Origin: Meghimatium bilineatum
Lineage: Eukaryota > Mollusca > Gastropoda > Stylommatophora > Philomycidae
Assembly: GCA_034231615.1 (NCBI GenBank)
Contig: CM067302.1
Location: 9,683,603 to 9,747,602, forward strand
Reading direction: 5' to 3'
Length of the DNA: 64,000 nt
Of the stretch, positions 53,921-63,944 are shown one piece after another. The notes under the pieces are model-generated. The model made no database searches and had not been told where the DNA came from. It worked only from the letters and a program-made list of their open reading frames with translations. The translations under genes were made by a program, and so were the position numbers. Each line of letters opens with the position of its first letter. Position 1 is the stretch's first letter.

Positions 53921-54226
53921 AGTGAACATCAAAAACAATAATAAAATGCATCAAACTGATCTATGAGTGTCCTGTATAGAACGTTGCCCTCAATGACACT
54001 CTGTAGAAAAAAGTACATATAGACTTGTTGGTATACATAATTACATACGTAAATAGACGGAAGTAGACAGACAAAAAGTAGACATAAAACTCTAGACATA
54101 TAATGATAGACAGAAGTAGACAGACAAAATTAATAGACAGAAGTAGAATTAGATAAGAAGACATGCAGATGTAGACATATAAAAAAGGAGATAAAGAAAA
54201 ATAGACCAAAGTAGATCAAAAAGAGA

Positions 54227-54710
54227 GTTTTGATACGGACAAGTCATTTGATGAGAAATTTAACCACACCAACACACGAGCGAGTTTTGATACTGAGACG
54301 TCATTTGATTAAAAATTTAACCCAGTAACGCACGAGCTCTGTGGCGAAGTGGTACAGAGCCCGTCTGTGACGGAAAAGGTACCGAGTTCGATCCTCATCA
54401 CAGGCAATTGTGCATCCGGACCGTTCAGAAAGCAATGGCAACCTACTGCACGTATTTATATTGCCTAGAAAATCACCACAGCCAACAAATGCCGGGTTGA
54501 TAGCTACGTCCTGGATAGGAAATGCTACCAATACACGAGCGTGTTTTCATACTGACACGTCATTTGATGAGAAATTTAACCCCAGTAACACACGAGCGAG
54601 TTTTGATACTGACACGTCATTTGATGAGAAATTTAACCCCAGTAACACACGAGCGAGTTTTGATACTGACACGTCATTTGATGAGAAATTTAAACCACAT
54701 GTAACCCTGG
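54227..54710. repeat. 57-bp array (about 5 units) split by SINE-F
   Basis: Unit CACGAGCGAGTTTTGATACT, GACACGTCATTTGATGAGAA, ATTTAACCCCAGTAACA. Confidence 0.95.
54336..54532 (+). mobile_element. SINE-F copy 2 (tRNA-derived)
   Basis: GGCGAAGTGGTACAGAGCCC (box A-like) and ACCGAGTTCGATCC (box B) lead a body shared with 10046-10247. CACGAG occurs on both sides, but it is also part of the host array, so the target duplication is not certain. Confidence 0.8.
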
Positions 54711-54720
54711 AGGAAAGTAC

Positions 54721-55205
54721 AAATTTACCTCAAAAGTAGGTTAAAGGGACAACGGGTTGAGAACTGATGGTCTGAAAAGAACCATATAGCAGAATCTACT
54801 AAACACGACTTGACAGCACGCAAGATGCCAACACAGTCGCTCTGAGACACACACTCTCATCTCACATACGCACGAAAGCACGGTTGCGCACACACACACA
54901 CACGCACACACGCACACACCCACACACGTCAACATGGCTTAGATAGAAACTGCAGCATAAGTAGCCATGATTTATTACAAATTTAGATATTGGGTGACAA
55001 CTGGAACTAGCGGCTTCTATCTAGTTTTTGGCAGAGATAATTATACATCTTCCTCTATTATAAACAAGATTCACGGGTCATCAACCTATTCCTCTGAATC
55101 AGTTCTACTCTGTTTCTTTCAAGTGCAAACCAACTGTTCAATGTTTGTCATAATTCGTTTTACTTGTATATCTTTTACAGAATCCGTTACGTGTAGCCTG
55201 TAGTG
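54721..55205. other. Nothing recognised apart from a (CA)n run
   Basis: CA/CG-rich microsatellite at 54888-54926. The rest is single-copy. Confidence 0.45.
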
Positions 55206-55663
55206 CAGAAGTGGATAAAATACGGCCCGTGGACTAATCTAGCCCGTTAAACCACGTTAGCTGGTCCGCAAGATAGATTTGAAATTACAATTTGCACAGA
55301 CTTCCAATTCCGAAAAAAAACCAAATCACAACCTATCTGAGCCAAAAAGTAAAACGCAATGTTAAACAGTGTTAACACCTTAGCTGCGGAGGTATCCTTA
55401 AGGATACAATGAGAGGTTGCCACTATTTCGCTGAGATCTTTTTCTTCTTATTTACCCAGGGAAACAATACATCTAGATGCTTTAGTATTAGTATCCAGAT
55501 AGATTTTTCCCTTGGGAAGCTAAGAAGAGGAGAATCTCAGAAAAATGGTGGTGGCTTTTCATCGTATCCTTAAGGATACCTCCGCAGCTAAAGGGTTAAG
55601 AAGAAATTACAACGTTAACTCCTACCACTAATGTTAGAAACTGGAAAAATTTGTTCGCCACTG
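55206..55663. mobile_element. hAT-type MITE carrying a nested piggyBac MITE
   Basis: Left CAGAAGTGGATAAAATACGG, with GGCCCGTGGAC close by, and right ..TTTGTTCGCCACTG are the classic hAT termini of the CAG.GGTGG.CAAA type. The 8-bp flanks CTGTAGTG and CTTTCGTT agree at only 5 positions, as in an old copy. Without the nested MITE the element is about 235 bp. Confidence 0.7.
55376..55595. mobile_element. piggyBac-type MITE with TTAA target
   Basis: TTAA lies on both sides (55372-55375 and 55596-55599). The termini CACCTTAGCTGCGGAGG and, inward, CCCTTTAGCTGCGGAGG start long inverted repeats of about 90 bp that include the palindrome GTATCCTTAAGGATAC. It is 220 bp long with no coding sequence. 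TTAA specificity plus a CCYT terminus is the piggyBac signature. Confidence 0.88.
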
Positions 55664-56199
55664 CTTTCGTTTGATGTCCGACACTAAAAACTGAACACGT
55701 TGCAAGATTTACCGGAACAATGACGTTCGGATCGTGGCGATAACTACTCTATTGTTTTTTGTAACTTCCAAAAACCTAACAAATTTCAAAAGAGTAGGAA
55801 ATCTACACACGCATAAAAACACATGTGCCAAAAAACTCTTCAAACATATAAAACAATTCCAATCGCCTAAATAAGAACAAAAACGTCAGCCAACTAAAAC
55901 ACAATTCAAACACCTAAAATTAATTATATGTCTATCTATTCGCTAAATCGTTTGTTGCCTTTTCAGCATCAGAGGTAGAAAGTTTTATTCCTAAAAATAA
56001 CACAAATGAAAATTAGCTAAAAATAATTAATAAGACTGAATTCTTTTAAAACCCCCAAAAAGCAGGGATTTTGTCTCCAAGTCGCGATAAAGACATAATT
56101 CATAATGTGCAGCTACTAAGGTTACCATGACCACTGTAGTGGCTTGAACAAAAAAACTTGACCCTGTACATGTCGTGGTTAAAGCTATAGCACAATATC
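55664..56199. other. Nothing recognised
   Basis: About 530 bp of A-rich single-copy sequence. Confidence 0.4.
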
Positions 56200-56950
56200 C
56201 TTTATAGCTCTAGCCTAATACAATTTTTATAGCTCCAGCCAAAACTAACCTTTCTATCTCCAGCCTGAAACAGCTTTATAACTTCACCTAAACTAACCTT
56301 TCTATCTCCAGCCTGAAACAGCTTTATAACGCCACCTAAACTAACCTTTCTATCTCCAGCCTGAAACAACTTTATAACTTCACCTAAACTAACCTTTCTA
56401 TCTCCAGCCTGAAACAGCTTTATAACTCCACCTAAACTAACCTTTCTATCTCCAGCCTGAAACAATTTTATAACTCCACCTAAACTAACCTTTCTATCTC
56501 CAGCCTGAAACAACTTTATAACTTCACCTAAACTAACCTTTTTATCTCCAGCCTGAAACAACTTTATAACTCCAGCCCAAAATAGCCTTTATAGCTTCAG
56601 TTAAAATTACCTCTATAGCTACAGCCTATAATAACCTTTTTTTTAACTCCAGTCTTCTTCTTCTTCTTCAGCGTTCATTCTCAAACTCCCACTGGATGTC
56701 TCTTGTAACAAGACAATGGTCCTACAAGATTTCCAGTTGAATATAGTCCAGAGAATGGAAATGCGTTGAGTTGCCGTTTTATTTGCGCCAGTGGCCCAAC
56801 ACATCCGTCTTCGGCGGTATAACTCCAGTCTAATCAAAGCCTTTTGCAACTCCAGCCTAAAGCAGCCTTTACAACTCCAACCTAAAATACCTTTATAACT
56901 CCAGCCCAAAATAGCTTTTATAGCTCCAACCTAAAACAACTGTATAGCTT
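56200..56950. repeat. 48-bp (24-bp half-unit) array split by SINE-B
   Basis: Unit CTTTATAACTCCACCTAAAC, TAACCTTTCTATCTCCAGCC, TGAAACAG. The two halves are related through CTCCAGCCTAAA. It resumes after the SINE at 56820 with more diverged 23-bp units. Confidence 0.93.
56652..56819 (-). mobile_element. SINE-B inserted in an array
   Basis: Full length from the (TTC)n tail to the CTTCGGCGG head. TAACTCCAGTC is present on both sides, but since it is part of the array unit the target duplication cannot be told from the array itself. Confidence 0.85.
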
Positions 56951-57190
56951 TATTGCTTACGTACTGGACCACAGACAGTAACATTATTGTTTACGTGTTG
57001 GACCACAGACAGTAACATTATTTTTTAGGTGCTACGGACAGTAACATTATTGTTTACGTGTTGGACTACGGTAAGGTTATTGCTTACTTGTTGAATTACA
57101 GACAGTAACGTTATTATTATTTACTTGTTGGGCTACAGACAGTAACATTATCGTTTACGTGTTGAACCACAGACAGTAACATTATTGTTT
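56950..57190. repeat. 34-bp array (about 6 units)
   Basis: Unit TATTGTTTACGTGTTGGACC, ACAGACAGTAACAT, with some shortened units. Confidence 0.93.
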
Positions 57191-57360
57191 ACAAGTGAAT
57201 TTGTTCGGAGAACCCTGGGAATTATCGCTTGAAACTAGGGAGTTACGTGGTATGTGTGATACTTTAGGCATGCTGCGTTGAACTTAGTTGAAAGAGACAA
57301 ACATACATGTGAAATCTCTTGCACAGTGAAGTAAATCCTCTACTCTTATATTAGAGGCCT
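57186..57360 (+). mobile_element. SINE-P, unexpanded copy
   Basis: GAACCCTGGGAATTATCGC, TTGAAACTAGGGAGTTACG, GTGATACTTTAGGC and TAAATCCTCTACTC follow the family order. The tRNA-like head is missing. Confidence 0.55.
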
Positions 57361-57825
57361 GACGTCATTGTAAAAATATGCTTTTTTCTTACCTTCAAGC
57401 AATAATCCCTAATGAATTCGAGAACAAGCAATTGTAAAATAAAAAAAAAAAGACGTTATATCATGTCTTCGAACACAAGACCTCGTGAATACAAGTCAAA
57501 CATTAGAAACACTGCACCAGGGATTTTCAAACAAATCTACAGTTGACGAGAATAATGTGATACATTTATTATTCTCAAAATGAGCTTTTTTTTAAAAAAA
57601 TATTATTTCTGCCTGTCAATTCTGACTGCAATTTGTCGAATCTGGTCTAATTTGTGGTTTCTATCTGAAGTCCAGAAGGCGATATTGTAATCATGATATT
57701 TTTAAAAATCTCAAGTTACAGCAGTTTTTCTTTTTTTTTTACTTTATGATTGGGAACTGATATTGATTACTTTGTTGGGAACGGTTCATTGATGCTGTGA
57801 TTAGCAATCGCTTCTATTTCTCAGG
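57361..57825. other. Nothing recognised
   Basis: Single-copy sequence with A and T runs. Confidence 0.4.
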
Positions 57826-58270
57826 TTCTGTCAGTCATGCTGTCTCAACCTGCATTCCTGTGTATCACAATGCTGTCTCAACCTGCACTCCTGTGTATCA
57901 CAATGCTGTCTCATCCTGAATTCCTGTGTATCACAATGCTGTCTCAACCTGAATTCCTGTGCATCACAATGCTGTCTCAACCTGCATTCCTGTGTATCAC
58001 AATGCTGTCTCAACCTGCATTCATGTGTATCACAATGCTGTCTCAACCTGAATTCCTGTGTATCACAATGCTGTCTCAACCTGAATTCCTGTGTATCACA
58101 ATGCTGTCTCAACCTGCATTCCTGTGTATCACAATGCTGTCTCAACCTGCATTCCTGTGTATCACAATGCTGTCTCAACCTGCATTCCTGTGTATCACAA
58201 TGCTGTCTCAACCTGCATTCCTGTGTATCACAATGCTGTCTCAACCTGCACTCCTGTGTATCACAATACG
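57826..58270. repeat. 33-bp array (about 13 units)
   Basis: Unit ACAATGCTGTCTCAACCTGC, ATTCCTGTGTATC. Open on both strands for more than 135 codons because 33 is 11 codons. Confidence 0.97.
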
Positions 58271-58311
58271 CGGTTTAGTGGGATCAGTGGTGAGTCTTCT
58301 ATATAATATAT

Positions 58312-58575
58312 AAGGGAGCCCCGTTAGCGCAGTGGTTAGCGCACTGGCTTCGCATATGAGTGGTCCTGGGTTCATTCACCAGTTGAGGCGGAAATGTTTT
58401 TCAGATCGCAACGGCTCCCAGGTCGACCCAGCCTTAAATGGGTACCGGAGTAATCCGGGAAGTAAAGACTGCGAGGGAGAGGAGGTGGGTACCGCCCTCA
58501 TTTGCAGAGCCTATGAAATGTGAGATCGCTAATATCTCACACCCCTACGGGATTAATAATATGGGTTACTTTACT
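58312..58575 (+). mobile_element. SINE-E copy 3 (tRNA-derived), best preserved
   Basis: GGGAGCCCCGTTAGCGCAGT, GGTTAGCGCACTGGCTTCG (box A) and GGTCCTGGGTTCATTC (box B) form a plausible tRNA-like head of about 72 nt. The body GGGTACCGGAGTAATCCGGG and the tail GGGTTACTTTACTTTA follow. Confidence 0.9.
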
Positions 58576-58849
58576 TTAATTCTATATAACTTTATTTAAG
58601 CATGGCTTACAAATTAAAATGTTATTAAATTGCATGGCTTACAAATTAAAATCTTATTGCATGTCTTACAAATTAACAAAAAGTAGCATCATATTCTACA
58701 AGAGTATTCATTTTAAAACGTATAAATCTTGTCAATATTAATATTTGAGTTATAACTCCAAAATGAGTCGGGAGAAAACGTATGTGCGTAGAACATAGGT
58801 AATGTCTCACTGGACGAGGGCTAACAGACGTATAAAAAACATACATATG

Positions 58850-59375
58850 ATAGTACACATGCCATATTCATGCAAATAAGAGTACACATGACATAATCGA
58901 CGTTTCGACAAAGAAACCTTTATAATGATATGAATATTAACATTACAATATTACCACACACAAAAACAAGGAGTAGGAAGGACACAAAGCAAAATGTGGA
59001 AATAGCCGGAAGGATAGGAACACGACATTCATTAAAAAAAAAAACAATGTAATTACACGTGGAAACACGACGAATAAAGAGATAATAAACGGAAAAAAGT
59101 GATTAAAACGTGGACCACACGAACCTAGAACTAAACGTATGAATGGTCCAATATGTTTGAGGGTACAAAACTAAAATATAAATCGATTTTGAAGAGCGAA
59201 CATAGATCTATCATCAGTGGTGCAGGCTCTGAGGGGCGTGACCTTGATATCAAGAGCAAATAGGGCAAAAGGGGAGTGTCCACACATAATGTCAACAATT
59301 TTTGGGAAAGTATTAATATTCTCCCTGTGTCAATAATTGTCAGAGATTCAGCCGCTCCCTACACTTAATCATGTT
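58850..59375 (-). pseudogene. Penelope-like element 3' end, copy 2
   Basis: The minus strand, through several frames, encodes ALDIKVTPLRACTTDDRSMF, then ALQNRFIF, a TAG, and CTLKHIG. It aligns with ALNIQVTVIRSCTTDDRSRY and ALENHLIFELGTLKPFG of the 43-kb copy, so this is the second half of the GIY-YIG domain. The first half (before about 59250) is too decayed to read. About 220 bp beyond the stop is the shared 3' motif GTCGAAACGTCG (58899-58909). Reverse transcriptase absent. Confidence 0.75.
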
Positions 59376-59408
59376 AAACAGTTGCAATCTCCACCATCTA
59401 AAATGTTT

Positions 59409-59467
59409 TAGTTGGCTGGTTGGTTGCTTGATCCAGCGGTCCATGGGCTCATGACCTTTGACCCAAA
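59409..59467 (+). repeat. Family N short repeat, copy 2
   Basis: GTTGGTTGCTTGATCCAGCG and GTCCATGGGCTCATGACC match 14291-14345. Confidence 0.5.
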
Positions 59468-59489
59468 TGTTTTAGTACATATTACAAAA

Positions 59490-60160
59490 TCTCCACATGT
59501 TACAAAATCTCCACGTTACAAAATCCCCGAATGTTACAAAATCTCAAAATATTACCAAGTCTCCACATATTACCACTCTCCTCTTATTACCAACTCCCCA
59601 CGTATTACCAACTCCCCACGTATTACCAACTCCCCACGTATTACCAACTCCCCACGTATTACCAATACACAGCGTATTATCAATTCCCACAGTTTTACCA
59701 ACAAAATGAATTAATAACTCCCCACGTATTACAGAGATGTACATATACTCCCCACGTATTACAGAGATGTACATACATTCCCAACGTATTACAGAGATGT
59801 ACATATACTCCCCACGTATTACAGAGATGTACATACACTCCCCACGTATTACAGAGATGTACATACACTCCCCACGTATTACAGAGATGTACATACACTC
59901 CCCACGTATTACATATATGTACATACACTCCCCACGTATTACAGATATGTACATACACTCCCCACGTATTACGGAGATGTACATACACTCCCCACGTATT
60001 ACAGAGATGTGCATACACTCCCCACGTATTACATAGATGTATATACACTCCCTACGTATTACAGAGATGTACATACACTCACCACGTATTACAGAGATGT
60101 ACATACACTCCCCACGTATTACAGAGATGTACATATACTCCCCACGTATTACAGATATGT
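59490..60160. repeat. 18-bp array grading into a 30-bp array
   Basis: CCACGTATTACCAACTCC (about 59575-59660) is followed by TCCCCACGTATTACAGAGAT plus GTACATACAC (15 units from 59710). CCCCACGTATTAC is common to both, so one gave rise to the other. Confidence 0.96.
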
Positions 60161-60204
60161 ACATATCACCACTACTATTCCTATTAACAACACTCATCAA
60201 AAAA

Positions 60205-60400
60205 TTGATCACAACTCACCATTACAATCACAACTCACCATTACAATCACAACTCACCATTACAATCACAACTCACCATTACAATCACAACTCACCATTA
60301 CAATCACAACTCACCATTACAATCACAACTCACCATTACAATCACAACTCACCATTACAATCACAACTCACCATTACAATCACAACTCACCATTACAATC
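60205..60400. repeat. 19-bp array (about 10.5 units)
   Basis: Unit ACAACTCACCATTACAATC, essentially invariant. Confidence 0.98.
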
Positions 60401-60790
60401 TCCACCCCTCAATCAAGGAAATAAATTGTGTCTATCTCTATTTTGGAAGCCTCACCTGGACACACCTTAAATACGACTGAATGCCTGTTCACAAAGTCAT
60501 AAATAAACCAAGTAGACTACAGTCGGCCTAAATCTTCCCTCTGTTCTAAACAGGTGAAATGTTCTAATAGAGCAATTTGTCAGAAATGGGATGCAGGTAA
60601 TGCTCTAGACAGAATGATCTAACTTTCTTCAATTATCGTCGTTTACCTTTATGTATCGGTTGTTTAGAAATATGTGCCTTGTTCCCCGACCCCCCTCCCC
60701 CCTCCTTTCACATCATCCCCTCCCCGATTTTTCACTCTCATTTGTTTTGTGTTCAGGGGGTGTCACAATACACAACAGTTGTTTAGTCAG
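60401..60790. other. Nothing recognised
   Basis: Single-copy sequence with a C-rich stretch near 60690. Confidence 0.4.
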
Positions 60791-61066
60791 TCTTCTTCTT
60801 CTTCTGCGTTCGTTCTCAAACTCCTGCAAATTAGCAGGATGTAGTCCGGAGAACGGAATGCGTATGGTTTACAGCATTGCTGCGATATCTGCGCCTTTCA
60901 GCCTGGCACATCCGACTTCAGCATTGCTTTGGGTCACTGACCATATATGGGATGGGACAGCCAACTCCATCCCATAACCTCTTTAGTCGCCTTTTACGAC
61001 ATGCGTGGAAGGTAAACAGTGTTGCTATTCTTTGCTCCCATTTCGGGCCCCGGCAACACAAGGGCG
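60791..61066 (-). mobile_element. SINE-A copy 6
   Basis: The (TTC)n tail starts near 60791 and the minus-strand 5' end CGCCCTTGTGTTGCCG is at 61066. It has a short deletion after GGAATGCGT. AGTCAGTC is on both flanks (60786-60793 and about 61071-61078), a likely 8-bp target duplication. Confidence 0.85.
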
Positions 61067-61141
61067 GTTAAGTCAGTCAATAAAAACACTTTCGTTACTG
61101 CATGTTTTCCTGTGAAGGAGGCTCCTTATGGTCTGTCCTTC

Positions 61142-61310
61142 AACAGTGGTCATTCCATGCCCGAATTGTCCACGGATATTTCCAGCTCGAATAAGTCTTA
61201 TTAGCCATCTAGAATCTATTAGGCATGTACATAATTCGAAATGAATTTTCAAAAGTAAAAGCTGATGCAATAAATGGTCATCATCACGTAGGTGGACGAA
61301 CAATAATGTA
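61142..61310 (+). pseudogene. LINE-H 3' tip
   Basis: VVIPCPNCPRIFPARISLIS (plus strand, from about 61146) is the C2H2 end. A decayed tail ending GGTCATCATCACGTAGGTGG follows. Only about 30 codons are present. Confidence 0.65.
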
Positions 61311-61402
61311 GTCAAGCAGTAATTTAGCCTGTCAGTTTAGTCTCTTCCGTTGTTTAGTCTCTTTAGTTTGTTCCGTTGTTTAGTTTGTTTAGTTGTTTAG
61401 TC

Positions 61403-61542
61403 CGCGCATGCAGTTGTGTCTGTGGGTCTCACCAATGGCTCACTAGACAAACCAACCATGCAACAGAAAACCTTAGTAGATGACATGCCTTTATATTGAG
61501 GTTATCTTCTTTACAGAAGCTTCATGGCACGTCATCTATACA
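61403..61542 (+). repeat. Family M repeat with conserved hairpin, copy 3
   Basis: GTGGGTCTCACCAATGGCTC, GCAACAGAAAACCTTAG and GGCACGTCATCTATACAA match copy 1 closely. Confidence 0.7.
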
Positions 61543-61812
61543 ATCCCGTAGTCGTAACCTTCGATAACAGTTACCATGTTGTTCCGACATGCCGACGTTG
61601 TGCTTGAACAAGTTACGGACACAGGTTGGATGGGCGAAACAACAAATAAAACTGTCGCAGGGGCCAGAGTTGTGCCCTGTTGTCGACGTCTGTTTCGGCG
61701 GCATTGGACTCGAAACACCATCGAGTCGAATGGCTGCTGGAACAGAGGACAGAGCACTTATGGGAATGCCCCACGTGCTGTGAGGCCAGTTTTCTAATCA
61801 AGAATCAAGTTG
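61543..61812 (+). repeat. Family G fragment, copy 3, with unassigned upstream sequence
   Basis: The end encodes GTEDRALMGMPHVL before a TGA, then TTCTAATCAAGAATCAAG, as in copies 1 and 2. The upstream 150 bp has open frames on both strands that I cannot assign. It sits directly 3' of family M, so both may belong to one element. Confidence 0.45.
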
Positions 61813-62099
61813 TTTAGTCTTTTCAGTTGTTTACTCTGTTCAGTTGTTTAGTCTGTTCAGTTGTTTACTCAATCAGTAATTTAGTCTGTCAGTAGTTTAG
61901 TCTGTCAGTTTGTTGGGTTGTTCCGTTGATTAGTCTGTCAGTTGTTTAGTCTGTCAGTTGTTTAGTATGTTCCATTGTTTAGTCAATCCGTTGTTTAGTC
62001 TGTTATTTGTTACGTCTGTCTGTTGGGAAGTCTGTCAGTTGCCTAGTATATCATTTACGTTAGTTTCTCAGTCTAGTTATATCATGGTCCTTATGACTG

Positions 62100-62490
62100 A
62101 CAACGGCCCACCAAAAGAAATCCATGATAAAGGCACAACGAAAGCCTAACTTACCTCCACGGGATGACTACCACCTACTTAACAGACAAGAACAGGTCAT
62201 CATATTTCGACTGAGAACTGGACACAATAGACTAAACAGCCATATGTATACAAAATTTAAAATTGGCACAACAGCAAAGTGTAATTGTGGACAAGTCAAC
62301 CAGACTTCAGAACACATCCTTCAAGAATGTGCAAGCTATGACACATTAAGATACACATACTGGCCTTCTGTTACACCAATGAATGTTAAACTTTATGGTA
62401 CAAAACAAGAAATGGAAAACACTGTCCAATTTATACAAGAAACAACACTGCAGATATAGACATTATTAGCGAACGAAAGAAGAAGAAGAA
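62100..62490 (+). pseudogene. LINE-J 3' end, Cys/His domain and (GAA)n tail
   Basis: The plus-strand frame MIKAQRKPNLPPRDDYHLLN continues with QEQVIIFRLRTGHNRLNSHM, then CNCGQVNQTSEHILQEC and ends VQFIQETTLQI with a stop at 62459. The FRLRTGH motif followed by CxCG..T.EHIL..C is the zinc domain at the end of I/Jockey-type LINEs, after RNase H. The short 3' end runs into GCGAACGAAAGAAGAAGAAG. The frame is intact for 111 codons, but the reverse transcriptase is absent. The sister copy is at 19.9-20.3 kb. Confidence 0.82.
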
Positions 62491-62519
62491 ATCTTTCTGA
62501 AGTATGGTCATCAAAATTA

Positions 62520-62888
62520 ATCAGTAACTTGAACGTCTGTTCCCCTTCAATGTCTTGTCTGTATTAACTTGAACGTCTGTTTCCCTTCAATGTCTTGTCT
62601 GTATTAACTTGAACGTCTGTTTCCCTTCAATGTCTTGTCTGTATTAACTTGAACGTCTGTTTCCCTTCAATGTCTTGTCTGTATTAACTTGAACGTATGT
62701 TTCCCTTCAATGTCTTGTCTGTATTAACTTGAACGTCTGTTTCCCTTCAATGTCTTGTCTGTATTAACTTGAACGTCTCTTTCCCTTCAATGTCTTGTCT
62801 GTATTAACTTGAACGTCTCTTTCCCTTCAATATCTTGTCTGTATTAACTTGAACGTCTGTTCCCCTTCAATGTCTTGTCTGTATTAAC
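62520..62888. repeat. 40-bp array (about 9 units)
   Basis: Unit TAACTTGAACGTCTGTTTCC, CTTCAATGTCTTGTCTGTAT, nearly invariant. Confidence 0.97.
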
Positions 62889-63185
62889 ATGTAGCTGTGA
62901 AACGCTGGAAAATGTGCAAGGTACTTGAAAAGGAATTCAATTCATTTGCATAATACATCTTAGAAAACTTTTGGATATTGGTTGGTAATAATTCAAGTCA
63001 AACAAATAAATAAGAGAAGACACTAACCAGCAATATGCTTCTACAACAATAAGAAGAAAACGCTGGTCTTATATCTGACATGTACCAACAACCACTAAGT
63101 TACGTGCCCTGTACAGAAGAAGGATGTAATAAATAAACTAATAAATAAAAGCCGGAACAAGTAAAAGGTTGCAATTTAATTTCAT

Positions 63186-63650
63186 ACTTGAAGCTAAATA
63201 GCAGTTAGCTAAAGAAAGAAGCTATATCTATTCTATATTAATGTATGGATCAGAAACATGGACACTAAATAAACAATTAGAAGACGATGCCGTTGAGATG
63301 TGGGTATATAGGAGAATAGGGAGAACATCATGGAAAGAGAAGAAAACAAATAAAGAGGTGATAAAGACACTTAATATGAAGAAAGAACTACTAAGAGAAA
63401 TAAAGATCAGGAAAATAAAATACTTTGGACACATTAAAAGACATGACACCTTATTGAAGACCTTACTTGAGGGTAAAGTCAAAGGGAAGCGAGCAAGAGG
63501 TAGGCAGAGATACAAGTGGGAGAGTAAAATCAAACGATGGACAGGTTACAGTCTAGCAGAGTGCACCACCAAGACAAGAGACAGGAGATGTTGGAGATCC
63601 GTTGCAGCCAACCCTCGTTGCGCAGACGGCACTTGATGATGATGAAAGAA
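63186..63650 (+). pseudogene. LINE-C 3' end, longest uninterrupted frame of the family
   Basis: From MYGSETWTLNKQLEDD, through VEMWVYRRIGRTSWKEKKTN, KELLREIKIRKIKYFGHIKR, LLEGKVKGKRARGRQRYKWE and ECTTKTRDRRCWRSVAANPR to ADGT and a TGA. 131 codons without a break. The tail TTGATGATGATGAAAG is the (GAT)n end. The 5' part, including the palm, is missing. It sits inside LINE-K. Confidence 0.87.
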
Positions 63651-63689
63651 AGGAGGCTACGACTCGGCATGTCTCCTAGTGTCACACAT

Positions 63690-63907
63690 GGATAGGACAA
63701 GACAAGACAAGACAGGACAGGACAGGACAAGACAGGACAGGATAGGACAAGACAAGACAAGACAAATTAAGTCAAGACAAGGCAGGACAGGATAGGACAA
63801 GACAAGACAAGACAAGACAGGACAGGACAGGACAGGACAAGACAGGACAGGACAGGACAAGACAAGACAAGACAAGACAAGACAAGACAGGACAAGACAA
63901 GACAAGA
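63690..63907. repeat. (GACAA)/(GACAG) pentanucleotide array
   Basis: About 43 pentamers of GACAA and GACAG in mixed order, with one short break near 63765. Confidence 0.97.
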
Positions 63908-63944
63908 CTTACAATGAATGGAAACAAACTGCAACTACAAGCAT

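Larger units (their letters stand above)
61315..62060. repeat. GTTGTTTAGTCTGTCA array split by an M+G insert
   Basis: Irregular 9-18-bp units at 61315-61400 and 61812-62060. The intervening 410 bp carries families M and G. Confidence 0.85.

Noticed and set aside
57831-58313. Frames of 137 and 158 codons on opposite strands
   Set aside because: 33-bp array, open on both strands for arithmetic reasons.
58312-58385. Functional tRNA gene
   Set aside because: Box A and B are present, but the sequence continues into a SINE body found in three other places, and the acceptor stem does not close cleanly.
61536-61801. Overlapping frames of 60-73 codons on both strands
   Set aside because: Neither strand gives a family match apart from the short family G ending on the plus strand, so I did not call a gene.
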